DNA of 64,000 nt from positions 3,906,001 to 3,970,000 of the forward strand of contig OZ241377.1 of assembly GCA_965200615.1 (NCBI GenBank). The letters run 5' to 3'. Origin of the DNA: Bin5 sp965200615. GTDB lineage: Bacteria > Chloroflexota > Anaerolineae > Caldilineales > Caldilineaceae. Position numbers and translations under genes: made by a program. Shown one piece after another: positions 29,138 to 37,858 of this stretch (the first letter of the stretch is position 1; every line of letters starts with the position of its first letter). The notes under the pieces are model-generated. The model saw nothing but the letters and a program-made list of their open reading frames with translations. It had not been told where the DNA came from and made no database searches.

Positions 29138-30739
29138 TTACGTCAAATGATCGTAGGCAATTAGTGTGAGGAACTCAACGAAATCGTCTGTCAAAATGAG
29201 CCTGTCCAGAATCTCTCCCGCCTCCTCAAGGCGCCCTGGCCCGTATTCGCCAAGTCTTTTGAGCTCCTCGTCACGGATCTGCTGGTACAACTCGCGCGTG
29301 ACCGGCCTTCCGTCATCCAGTTTTGCATTGTGCCGGATCCACTGCCAGATCTGTGAACGTGAAATCTCGGCCGTGGCGGCGTCCTCCATCAAATTGTAAA
29401 TCGCCGCCGCGCCGTTGCCCAACAGCCACGCATTCAGATACTGTAGCGAGACGTCCACATTTGTGCGCAGCCCGCTCTCCGTAATCGTACCGCCTGGAAC
29501 GCCGACGTCAACGATCTGTTCCGCCGACACCGCCACGTCCTCTCGCATTCGGCGCTTCTGGTGCGGCGCGCCGCCCGTAGCCTCTTCGAATATCCCCCGC
29601 GCCAGCGGCACCAAGTCGGGATGCGCGACCCAAGTCCCGTCGCAGCCGTCACTGGATTCTCGCTCCTTGTCGGCCCGTACCTTGGCCAGCGCCTCTTCAT
29701 TGACCGCAGGATCGCGCCGGCTGGGAATGAAAGCGGCCATTCCGCCAATTGCATGTGCGCCCCTCTTGTGGCATGTGCGGACCAGGAGCTCGGTGTAGGC
29801 GCGCATGAAGGGCGTCGTCATTGTAACCTGCGCCCGCTCCGGCAGCACTGTATCCGGATTGTCACGGAACTTCTTAATGGCGCTGAATATGTAGTCCCAT
29901 CTGCCGGCGTTCAAACCGGCTGAATAGTCTCGCAACTCGTAGAGAATCTCCTCCATCTCCAGCGCAGCCAGAATCGTCTCTATCAGGACCGTCGCTCGAA
30001 AAGAGCCGTGAGGGATACCCAGTGCATCTTCAGCGTGAGCGAACACGTCCGCCCACAACCGCGCCTCCAGATGACTCTCCAGTTTAGGCAGATAAAAGTA
30101 ACACGAACTTCCCCGCCGCTGCCGTTCGGCCGCGTTGTGGAAGACGTACAACCCGACGTCGAAGAGACTGGCAGAAACCGGCTCGCCGTCTACGAGCACA
30201 TTCTTCTCCACCAGGTGCCAGCCGCGGGGCCTGACCAGCAGGGTCGCTATCTCATCGTTGAGTTCGTAGACCCGCCCCCTGGCCTCATCCTCCAACCTGA
30301 TCGTCCGCCGCACCGCGTCATACAGGTTCTGTTGCCCCTCCACACAGTTCGCCCACGTCGGCGAGTTGGCGTCTTCGAAATCGGCCATAAACACATCCGC
30401 GCCCGAGTTCAGCGCATTGATCACCATTTTTCGATCGACCGGACCCGTAATTTCGGCCCAACGCCGTTGCAGGTCATCAGGGGTTGGGGCGACCTGCCAG
30501 TCGGCGTTGCGGACCTCCTCAGTCTCATCCAGAAAGCCCGGGGCCTCGCCCGCGTCGATTCGGGCCTGTCGCGCCTCCCGCGCCGCCAGCAGCTCCCGGC
30601 GCCTGGAATCAAACTTTCCGTGCAGCTCTGCAACAAAGGTCAGCGCTTCAGCCGTCAGCATCTCTTCAGAGGCAGCCAGCGCCTCGCCAACAACCTGAAC
30701 ATCCACCTGGTTTCCCACGCGTTCATTCTCCCGTGACAT
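29138..30739 (-). CDS. aceB: malate synthase A
   Basis: The enzyme condenses glyoxylate and acetyl-CoA to malate in the glyoxylate bypass. Its 533 residues are the usual length for isoform A. Visible signatures are GADVFMADFEDANSPTWANC, the RPRGWHL segment, the KLESHLEARLWADVF stretch, and the substrate loop GRWDYIFSAIKKF. The start ATG lies behind AAGGAG. A good promoter lies 50-75 bases upstream. No isocitrate lyase is in the window, so the partner must be elsewhere. Confidence 0.97.
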   Translation of the reverse strand: MSRENERVGNQVDVQVVGEALAASEEMLTAEALTFVAELHGKFDSRRRELLAAREARQARIDAGEAPGFLDETEEVRNADWQVAPTPDDLQRRWAEITGPVDRKMVINALNSGADVFMADFEDANSPTWANCVEGQQNLYDAVRRTIRLEDEARGRVYELNDEIATLLVRPRGWHLVEKNVLVDGEPVSASLFDVGLYVFHNAAERQRRGSSCYFYLPKLESHLEARLWADVFAHAEDALGIPHGSFRATVLIETILAALEMEEILYELRDYSAGLNAGRWDYIFSAIKKFRDNPDTVLPERAQVTMTTPFMRAYTELLVRTCHKRGAHAIGGMAAFIPSRRDPAVNEEALAKVRADKERESSDGCDGTWVAHPDLVPLARGIFEEATGGAPHQKRRMREDVAVSAEQIVDVGVPGGTITESGLRTNVDVSLQYLNAWLLGNGAAAIYNLMEDAATAEISRSQIWQWIRHNAKLDDGRPVTRELYQQIRDEELKRLGEYGPGRLEEAGEILDRLILTDDFVEFLTLIAYDHLT

Positions 30740-30784
30740 GGAGCGCTCCTTAGGTGAAAGGGAAAAGGAAAGAGGTACTGCCTA

Positions 30785-30813
30785 AGCATACTAAGTTCAC
30801 CTAGTCTCGTCAA
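30785..30813 (-). promoter_or_regulatory. probable aceB promoter
   Basis: On the minus strand, TTGACG (30808-30813) is followed 17 bases later by TATGCT (30785-30790). This is close to the sigma-70 consensus and leaves a leader of about 40 bases before aceB. The rest of the divergent gap (30814-31032) shows no further element I can support. Confidence 0.6.
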
Positions 30814-31032
30814 CACCGATGCCCGCAGCTACAAGCAGAATATCGACCAATGCAGTCCCCGTTCGCCTCACGGACAGCAGACCACTTTTTCACTCACAAA
30901 CGGCTTCTCTCTCCTTACGACATTGACTAGAGGACGCACACTCGCATACACTGCTCTGCAGGCCTTTCAGTTGGACATAACGTCGTCAGTTCTTTCCCGC
31001 AGCATCCTTTTCAGGAAAGCATTCTCGAACAG

Positions 31033-33753
31033 ATGCCCAGATCTGCCACAGGATCCCCTGACAGTCCTCCTTCCATTTGCCTCCCCCTAGCGACTCCGGG
31101 ACTCTCGCTTTCCCGTGTCGGCGGCAAGGGGCTGAATCTGGCCAGGATGGCAGTAGCCGGATTCCCGGTTCCCGCAGCCTTCATTGTCGCAACCGAAGCC
31201 TACGAAGCCTTCGTGAACTCCGCTGGGCTCGCAGGCTGGATGGCAGCAGAAGTCGAGACCACGGCAACAGGTGACACCTCTGCCCTGGCAGCTCTCTCCA
31301 ACAGATTGCGCGATCGCCTCCAAGCCAGCGAGATTCCCGCCGGTCTCTCCGGCCAGATCTGTGCGGCCTATGCCGAATTGGGCCGGCCACCGGTTGCCGT
31401 GCGCTCCTCTGCAACCGCTGAAGATCTGCCCGGCCTCTCATTCGCCGGCCAGCAGGACACGTTCCTCAATGTCGTCAGCGACAATACTTTGCTTCGCGCC
31501 ATTGTAGAGTGCTGGAGCAGTTTGTGGACGGCACGCGCCATTGCCTTATCGGGACCGCAACGGTATCGACCAGTCGGCTGTCTCATTAGCCGTCGTCGTT
31601 CAGGAAATGGTACAGAGCGAAACGTCCGGCGTCCTGTTCACAGCCAACCCGCTGACGGGCCGCGCCGCACCGAGACCGTCATCGACGCTACCTTTGGCCT
31701 GGGAGAAGCCCTGGTGGGCGGTCACGTCGAACCTGATCACTACGTCGTTTCGAGCGAGAGCGGCAACGTGCTTCACAGAGAGGTGGGAAGTAAGTCAACA
31801 GTTATCCACGGGGCAGCTGGGGGTGGTGTGAGCACGAAACAGTCTGAACCCCGCCTTGAAGAGGCGCTGACGGACCTGGCTGTCCGTCAGTTGACGGAGC
31901 TGGGTCGAAACGTGGCGAACTATTACGGTAACCCGCAGGACATTGAATGGGCGTTTGCCGGCGGCAGCCTCTATCTTCTTCAGTCGCGGCCAATCACCTC
32001 ACTCTTTCCCCTGCCCGCACGAGTCGATGACGGCGCCCTGAAAGTCTACATTTCTCTGGGAACAATTCAAGGTGTCTTGAGCCCGTTTACTCCGCTCGGC
32101 ATGGATATGCTCCGCGGTCTCTTTTCCGGCATCGCCCGTATATTCTCCTTTAACGCCACCCTGTACGATCAGCGCATCCTGTATTCCGCAGCCGATCGTC
32201 CCTGGATCGACTCAACGTCCGCCCTCGGCAATCCCATCGGCCGCCTCGTCTATCGCAGAGCTCTGCCCCTGGTTGAGCCGGGCGCCGCCAGGACCATCCA
32301 GGAGCTGATAGCGGATTCCCGCCTCGAGACTTCCGGACTCTCTCCTCGTTTCTTTGCCGTCGTGGCGCCATTCCTGTCTCGCATTTTCCTGTCGGCCCTG
32401 CAAGCCTTTCTCAACCCGGAAGCCCATGTGCGAGCCGTCCATTCTGCGATCGAGGCCCACCTTGCCGCCATAGTCCAAAGAACACGCGCCGCTCGCTCGC
32501 TCGCCGAACGCGCCGATCTCTGCGAGTGGCTCTGCTACAATGCCATGTTTACCTTTTCGCTGCCCCTTTTCATCCCTCCAATCATCGCGGGCTACGCCTC
32601 TCTTGGCTTACTCTCCCGTATCGCCTCTTTCCTGGCGCGCACCGATCCCGACATCACCCCCGAATTGGCGCTGGAGCTGACCCGCAGCCTGCCTAATAAT
32701 GTGACCACAGAGATGGATCTCGCGCTATGGAAGGTGGCAAGCCGGATTCGTGAAGACAGTGCCGGCGCCGCCGCATTCGTCGCTTCGGATGCCGCCGACT
32801 TAGCCAGTCAGTACAAACGCAGGCAACTGCCCGCCGTTATTCAAAGTGCCCTCGACAGTTTCCTCGGCCGGTATGGTATGCGCGGGTTGGCCGAACTCGA
32901 TTTCGGACAGCCTCGCTGGCGCGAACTGCCCGATCCCATCATTCGCGCCCTGCAAAGCTACCTCACTATTCCCGACCAGGACATGGCGCCCGACCGCGTC
33001 TTCCGGAAGGGACAGCGGGAGGCAGCCAGTGCAGAGGCGCGCTTGGCCAAAGCCGCCGCCAGCGCTTGGGGAGCTCAGTTCGGACCTTGGCTCGTGCATC
33101 TCCTCGCCAAACGCCTCCGCGCCTTGGCCGGTCTCCGCGAAAGCCCCAAGTTTACCATGATCCGTATCATGGGAATCGCACGCGAGGGGCTCCTGGACAG
33201 CGGCCGGGAGCTTGTAGAAAAGGGCGTCCTCGACGGTGCCGACGACCTTTTCTATCTTTCAATGCGGGAACTGAAGACGCTGGCGATGGGGGCGTCGGGC
33301 AATTGGAAGAGGTTGGTCAGTGAGCGCAGAACTGCCGAACGCATCGAACGGAGCCGTCAGCCCATCCCCCGCCTGCTGCTCAGTGACGGTACAGCCTACT
33401 TTGCCGGCGTCACATCTCCTGGCGACGCCGACGGAATCGCGCTCGCAGGCTCGGGTGTATCTCCAGGCATCGTCGAGGGAACTGTGAAAGTAGTGTTCAA
33501 TCCTTTGGAAGCCGGCCTCGATCCCGGCGACATCCTCGTCTGTCCAGGCACGGATCCCTCCTGGACACCCCTATTCCTTGCCGCCGGTGGATTGGTCATG
33601 GAGGTAGGCGGCATGATGACCCACGGCTCCGTTGTCGCCCGCGAATACGGCATTCCCGCCGTCGCCGGCGTGGACCAGGCCACTTCTCGCCTGCAGACCG
33701 GCGGCAGAGTTCGTGTCGACGGAAGCAGTGGAACCGTCGAGATATTGGACTGA
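31033..33753 (+). CDS. rifampin-phosphotransferase-like PEP-utilising enzyme with compensating frameshifts
   Basis: Order of domains: a PEP-synthase-like ATP-grasp region (SRVGGKGLNLARM, AVRSSATAEDLPG, SFAGQQDTFLNV), a long helical middle domain, and a C-terminal phosphohistidine domain with GGMMTHGSVVAREYGIPAV. It lacks the C-terminal TIM barrel of PEP synthase and so matches rifampin phosphotransferases (906 residues, about 40 longer). Between about 31546 and 31668 the frame reads nonsense, while the next frame reads YRDRNGIDQSAVSLAVVVQE, then EMVQSETSGVLFTANPLTGR, which is the expected family sequence. One extra base near 31546 and one missing near 31661-31668 explain this. It is either a sequence error pair or a damaged gene. 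Rifampin as the substrate is not shown. Confidence 0.8.
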   Translation: MPRSATGSPDSPPSICLPLATPGLSLSRVGGKGLNLARMAVAGFPVPAAFIVATEAYEAFVNSAGLAGWMAAEVETTATGDTSALAALSNRLRDRLQASEIPAGLSGQICAAYAELGRPPVAVRSSATAEDLPGLSFAGQQDTFLNVVSDNTLLRAIVECWSSLWTARAIALSGPQRYRPVGCLISRRRSGNGTERNVRRPVHSQPADGPRRTETVIDATFGLGEALVGGHVEPDHYVVSSESGNVLHREVGSKSTVIHGAAGGGVSTKQSEPRLEEALTDLAVRQLTELGRNVANYYGNPQDIEWAFAGGSLYLLQSRPITSLFPLPARVDDGALKVYISLGTIQGVLSPFTPLGMDMLRGLFSGIARIFSFNATLYDQRILYSAADRPWIDSTSALGNPIGRLVYRRALPLVEPGAARTIQELIADSRLETSGLSPRFFAVVAPFLSRIFLSALQAFLNPEAHVRAVHSAIEAHLAAIVQRTRAARSLAERADLCEWLCYNAMFTFSLPLFIPPIIAGYASLGLLSRIASFLARTDPDITPELALELTRSLPNNVTTEMDLALWKVASRIREDSAGAAAFVASDAADLASQYKRRQLPAVIQSALDSFLGRYGMRGLAELDFGQPRWRELPDPIIRALQSYLTIPDQDMAPDRVFRKGQREAASAEARLAKAAASAWGAQFGPWLVHLLAKRLRALAGLRESPKFTMIRIMGIAREGLLDSGRELVEKGVLDGADDLFYLSMRELKTLAMGASGNWKRLVSERRTAERIERSRQPIPRLLLSDGTAYFAGVTSPGDADGIALAGSGVSPGIVEGTVKVVFNPLEAGLDPGDILVCPGTDPSWTPLFLAAGGLVMEVGGMMTHGSVVAREYGIPAVAGVDQATSRLQTGGRVRVDGSSGTVEILD

Positions 33754-33781
33754 CTCCTCAGGGATGGCTGCCGGGCGGGGA

Positions 33782-34732
33782 TCAGCTACCGTTTACAGAG
33801 TGAACACGACTGAATATCTTCTTCAATCGTTCGACTACCTCTGCCGGCAGCGGGGGTCTCAGAAGCGAAGCTATATTGTCCTCCAAGTGCCGGATATTGC
33901 CTGTACCGGTGAGCACTACGTCGATCCCAGGCTCGTGACGGCAAAACCGGTAAGCGGCCTCCGGCAAGGTCTTTGCGTCACTCAACTCCATTACCCATTT
34001 GAGCGGCTCAAAGAGGTCTACAGCTTCTACAGCTTCTACATCTATCTCTCCGCTTCGACGCAGCTCGACCAGGATCTCCCGCAGCCGTTCGGGTCTGCTG
34101 AATGCGCGCCGCACCGCAAACATACATTCCGTTGCGATCCCCTTCTCCTGAGTCACCGGCAACACATCGCGCCTGGCCGTCTGATTGAGCATATTGAAGC
34201 CGACCATGACCACGTCAAAGTGGTCGTCTTCGATCGCCTGTCGCAGAAGTCGGTGCTCAAAGTCGGAGGCGAAATGTTCACTCACCGCCAGATGACGTAT
34301 CTTTCCCGCTTGCTGCATACTCTGAAGTAGCGGCACCAGCTCTTCGCAAATGTGCTGGTATTGGTCCAGCCTTGCGCCGTGAAAGTGGAAGACATCGATT
34401 GTTTCCACGCCAAGGCGCTTCAGGCTGGCCTCGACGCCGGCGGCAAACTCACAGGAAGGAACGGGCTCGCCTTCACGATATGCGTTTTTCTTGGTCGCAA
34501 CGACCAGACTGTCCCTGTCGAATTCCCGGATCGCCTTGCCGACAATCTCTTCCGTGCCATAGGCCTCCGCAGTGTCAATATAGTTTACGCCCAGCTCCAG
34601 GGCGCGCCGGACCACCGCAATCGATTCTTCCTCGCTTCGCCCTGTCGTCTTGCCCAGCTTGCTGGGTCCGCCAGCCCCTACACCTGCGACGCTGACGCGC
34701 AGCCCCGTACGTCCGAAAGTCCGATACTCCAT
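33782..34732 (-). CDS. aldo/keto reductase
   Basis: The 316-residue protein begins YRTFGRTGLRVSVAGVGAGG and shows the catalytic Asp-Tyr pair in NYIDTAEAYG, the lysine in VVATKKNAY and the histidine strand DVFHFHGARL. This is an NADPH-dependent (beta/alpha)8 reductase. The usual FCLLxH histidine strand is altered to VFHFHG. The C-terminal G-T-G-N-I-R-H-L-E-D-N nucleotide segment is present. The gene converges with the PEP-enzyme gene, 28 bases apart. Substrate unknown. Confidence 0.92.
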   Translation of the reverse strand: MEYRTFGRTGLRVSVAGVGAGGPSKLGKTTGRSEEESIAVVRRALELGVNYIDTAEAYGTEEIVGKAIREFDRDSLVVATKKNAYREGEPVPSCEFAAGVEASLKRLGVETIDVFHFHGARLDQYQHICEELVPLLQSMQQAGKIRHLAVSEHFASDFEHRLLRQAIEDDHFDVVMVGFNMLNQTARRDVLPVTQEKGIATECMFAVRRAFSRPERLREILVELRRSGEIDVEAVEAVDLFEPLKWVMELSDAKTLPEAAYRFCRHEPGIDVVLTGTGNIRHLEDNIASLLRPPLPAEVVERLKKIFSRVHSVNGS

Positions 34733-34827
34733 TCAAGCCGTCCCCTTCCGTGGTAGCCACTTCCTGCCTCTGAGGTCACATTGTAGCGCGCCTTTCCGGG
34801 CGCAGGAAATCGTGCAGTTAGATTTGT

Positions 34828-34983
34828 CACGTGCTATAATGGCGCCGGCGCTTGCATAAGGCCTGTCACGTGTCCGCCCGCGGTTAGCCAGAACGAACTA
34901 CAATTGTACCGGTCCACCTCTCACGTTGGCCCGGGCTAACTGCTAATTATACGCAGGCCTCGGTCATCACGTGGCACCAAATC
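34828..34983. repeat. three CACGTG palindromes in the 34733-35005 gap
   Basis: CACGTG occurs at 34828-34833, 34867-34872 and 34978-34983. The first two share the longer core TGTCACGTG. They lie around an extended -10 element upstream of a small membrane-protein gene. They lack the flanking bases of a parS site. Possibly operator sites for one regulator. Confidence 0.45.
34832..34840 (+). promoter_or_regulatory. extended -10 promoter upstream of the 69-residue membrane protein
   Basis: TG at 34832-34833, one base, then TATAAT (34835-34840), followed by a GC-rich stretch GGCGCCGGCGCTTGC. No clear -35 is present. The first CACGTG palindrome overlaps the TG element, so a bound protein there would compete with polymerase. 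Confidence 0.55.
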
Positions 34984-35005
34984 GAACTACAACAGGAGAA
35001 TTACG

Positions 35006-35215
35006 GTGGCAGAAGATACTGTTCAGGAAGATACAGTTGTAGCCGGGGAAGACGCGAAGGCCACTGAGCAATCAGCTACAGAATCGCAGGGAAGCGACCG
35101 TCCCAACCCGTATGCATTTGCAACGCTCCTATTTGGCGGTTGGGCCGCGCTCATGATCGCGTTCACACTCATCGCGGTTGTGGCCATGTCTCTCGTCGGC
35201 ATGGTTGCGGAATAG
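35006..35215 (+). CDS. small membrane protein, 69 residues
   Basis: GTG at 35006 is preceded by AGGAG with eight bases of spacing. The first 32 residues are acidic and polar (D, E, T, S, Q-rich) and likely disordered. They are followed by NPYAFATLLFGGWAALM and a long hydrophobic helix to the end. The product would be a single-span protein with a free acidic N-terminus. No family recognised. It stands alone behind its own promoter. Confidence 0.55.
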   Translation: MAEDTVQEDTVVAGEDAKATEQSATESQGSDRPNPYAFATLLFGGWAALMIAFTLIAVVAMSLVGMVAE

Positions 35216-35872
35216 CGCCCGATCTTTCCGGCCGAGCCGCACTCCCAACAAAACTGAAGCCTTTCAGGACCCCAGCACTTTTCCTTTTAGCGCCTGTGGC
35301 TACCGGCATGGTCAGCCAGCGAAGTTCACTTCCTTGCCTCCATCCCGACCGAAACCAACCCTACGCGGAAAGTTTGCATTCCCCAAAAGATGCTGATATA
35401 ATCCCGGCGCTCGCAAAGTTGCGTGGGGCGAAGTCTGTCTTCAAGGTTTCGAACCAAACAGCACCAAGAGAACAGATCAGCGGGTGAGATCAACCTGTCG
35501 ACTGAGATTGCTCCCGGGTCTCACCAAAGCCTAAACAAAACGATTTGCAACCCCGGGCAACCTAGCCACAAGAGTTTTGCCGCACTTGAGTTTGGAGGTA
35601 GCCGAACGAACAAACAATACCTGTCTACAAAGTCCTGGATCTCAGCCTGATTCAAGCGCATAGGCCAGTTGACGTAAGGCAGGTCCTTTGGCGGTATCAC
35701 TTCTGCCGAAGCATTCCACTTCAGGCAACAGCCTCGCCTGAATGTATGCACACCAATTAGCACTGCTTAGCAGCGTCTTCGCAGTAGTCTTGAACCACCA
35801 GCACCCCATCAGAGCCCTGCGGAGGCGCCTACCTGAATTTTTGCAGACCATACGGGGAGCAGTAAGCCAGCG
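35216..35872. other. 657-base gap without a recognisable gene
   Basis: This stretch has no reading frame that looks like a protein; two short minus-strand frames (35521-35763, 35642-35851) show no known motif and may be debris. A near-consensus promoter lies at 35374-35402. It may drive the sugar-transport operon with a leader of about 460 bases, or an untranslated RNA. Confidence 0.5.
35374..35402 (+). promoter_or_regulatory. strong promoter in the gap before the sugar operon
   Basis: TTGCAT (35374-35379) and TATAAT (35397-35402) are 17 bases apart, with TG at 35394-35395 forming an extended -10. The start point would be near 35409. The bases after the -10 (CCCGGCGCTCGC) are GC-rich like those after the -10 elements at 8133 and 34835. 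Confidence 0.7.
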
Positions 35873-37858
35873 ATGACAAAGAAAATCTACGCCTATGGGA
35901 TGGACGGTTTTGTCACTCCAATGATGAAACAGTTCGCGGCCGAAGAGTGTCTGCCAAATTTCAGCCGCCTGCTAAACGAAGGCACCGTCAACGAAACTTA
36001 TCCCTCCTTCCCCGTCTGGACCCCCACCAATTGGGCGACCCTCTCCACCGGCGCTCACACCGGCACCCACAGTGTTCCCACTTGGCAGACCGTGCTGGAG
36101 CGAAAGTCCGGCGGCAACGAGAAGGACGTGACCGTCAGCAGCTTTGACGGCCGCGCCAACAACGCCGAACGCATTTGGAACGCATTGGAGCGTGCCGGCC
36201 TCAAGAGCGTCGCCGTACACTATCCCGGCGCCCACCCTTCCGGGGTGAACATTGGCTACGTTGTAGACGGTTTCGGAGCTCCAGGTCACAACAGCACTGA
36301 CTTCGAGGTAGCGGCAGCCCAGGCATACACCACTGACGCGTCCGCGGCCGGCGACATCGCAATGGCCCATGATGGTTCTGCAGTCGAAGGCCCCCGCAGC
36401 GTAGAAACTGTCCCTCCACTCTCCTCACCGGAAGGCTGGACCAACCTTCCGGAAAGCGCCTCCCCGCCGCTCGTGACTGAATTCTCTGTCATCGCCCGCC
36501 TGGGAGGCGACGTCAATCAGTTCTACCTTCTTGCACTCGACAGCCGCGGCAACGGCTATGATCAGATCCGGATCTGCCGTAGTCGCGACGGGGCCGACGT
36601 CGTGGCCGAGACCAGAACCTGCGAATGGAGCGATTGGGCGGTCGAGACCTTTCGCATCGACGGACGCGCCCAGAAAGCTGCCGTCCGCTTCAAACTGATG
36701 GAGCTCGCTCCCGATGGCAGCGCCCTGAAACTCTACCGCACGCAGATTACTTACACCGACGGCTTCACCTACGGCGACGCCGAACTCGAAGCAGAGCTGA
36801 TCCGGCGCTTCGGACCCTATCAGGAACATGCCTCGATGACGCCTTACACCTCAGGCATGATCGACTTCGATACGGCTCTCGAAGAGTGCGAATACCAGGG
36901 TCTCTGGTTCGCCAACGTTGCCAACTACATGCTCCACGAAAGAGATTGCTCCTACTTCACCTGCCACTGGCACCTGTATGACTATCTCAATCATATCCAT
37001 CTGGCTGACGTGGATCCGGTCTGCCCCGGGTTCAATCCGGAGACCAAAGAAAAGTACCTGGATTACTTCCGCCGCGCCTACCAGGTCGGCGATCGCGTCT
37101 TAGGCCTGATGTATGAGGCCGCCGACAAGGCCAACCGCAACGGCGGCGAAGTCTACGTCGGCATCATCTCCGACCACGGCGCCTACCCCGACGTCCGTAT
37201 CGCCAACCTCCGTCAGTTTCTGCACGACAAGGGCTTCCTCGCGCTAAAACGCGGGGGAGAAGCGATCGCCCAGGACCTGGACCCCCCTTCCGAGGAGATC
37301 GACTGGGACCGGACCAAGGCCTTCCTCGCCCGGCGCGGCTTCGACATCACTATCAATGCCGAACCGGGCCCGGAATTCGACGAAATTGAGCGCGAACTTC
37401 TCACCGCTCTGCGTACCTGGATCGACGAAGAGACGGGCAACACAGTAGTCGCCATCGCCCTGCCCAAACGCGACGCCTATCTGCTCGGCCAGTGGGGAGA
37501 CGAATGCGGAGACGTCATCTTCGCCTGGGACCACGACTACGTCAGCGGCTACTACACCCAATGGCTCGGGATCGAGGGCGGCGGCAACGTCGGCGCGCCA
37601 CTTGTTTACGGCGCCCACCATGGCGGCTTCATCCCGACGGAAAACGGTTTCTCGTCCACCTTCGGCTCCTTTTTCCTCGACGGTCCGGGCCTTAAGAAAG
37701 GATACGAGCGCCCTGTCGAGCGGCTGGGCTACATTCATGCCGTCGACGTCGTTCCGACTTTCTGCCACATCCTGGGCGTAGATCCTCCCGCGCAAGCCCA
37801 GGGTACAGTGGCGCGCGATATCTACGAGGGACATGAAATGGTCAGGGAGAGACAGTAA
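35873..37858 (+). CDS. alkaline-phosphatase-superfamily phosphodiesterase/nucleotidase-like
   Basis: The 661-residue protein has the metal and nucleophile pattern of type I phosphodiesterases: GMDGFVTPMM near residue 9, the nucleophile region FPVWTPTNWATLSTGAHTG, IISDHGAYPD in the middle and HHGGF towards the C-terminus. An insert of about 150 residues after residue 150 has a beta-rich composition. There is no signal peptide, so it is probably cytoplasmic. Its stop overlaps the start of an ABC permease gene, so it opens the sugar-uptake operon. It may hydrolyse a phosphorylated or sulfated form of the imported compound; that is inference. Confidence 0.85.
   Translation: MTKKIYAYGMDGFVTPMMKQFAAEECLPNFSRLLNEGTVNETYPSFPVWTPTNWATLSTGAHTGTHSVPTWQTVLERKSGGNEKDVTVSSFDGRANNAERIWNALERAGLKSVAVHYPGAHPSGVNIGYVVDGFGAPGHNSTDFEVAAAQAYTTDASAAGDIAMAHDGSAVEGPRSVETVPPLSSPEGWTNLPESASPPLVTEFSVIARLGGDVNQFYLLALDSRGNGYDQIRICRSRDGADVVAETRTCEWSDWAVETFRIDGRAQKAAVRFKLMELAPDGSALKLYRTQITYTDGFTYGDAELEAELIRRFGPYQEHASMTPYTSGMIDFDTALEECEYQGLWFANVANYMLHERDCSYFTCHWHLYDYLNHIHLADVDPVCPGFNPETKEKYLDYFRRAYQVGDRVLGLMYEAADKANRNGGEVYVGIISDHGAYPDVRIANLRQFLHDKGFLALKRGGEAIAQDLDPPSEEIDWDRTKAFLARRGFDITINAEPGPEFDEIERELLTALRTWIDEETGNTVVAIALPKRDAYLLGQWGDECGDVIFAWDHDYVSGYYTQWLGIEGGGNVGAPLVYGAHHGGFIPTENGFSSTFGSFFLDGPGLKKGYERPVERLGYIHAVDVVPTFCHILGVDPPAQAQGTVARDIYEGHEMVRERQ

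Noticed and set aside
29138..30739. Several plus-strand frames of 70-240 codons opposite aceB
   Set aside because: They lie wholly within the malate synthase gene and have no recognisable content.
31802..31810. Single DnaA-box-like TTATCCACG
   Set aside because: It is one copy inside a coding gene, with no neighbouring boxes or AT-rich stretch.
34019..34044. Short repeat of CTACAGCTT units
   Set aside because: It lies inside the aldo/keto reductase gene and encodes a natural EAVEAV stretch; it is probably coding noise.
34828..34983. CACGTG sites as parS
   Set aside because: The flanks do not match the GTTTCACGTGAAAC consensus and parAB are 16 kb away.
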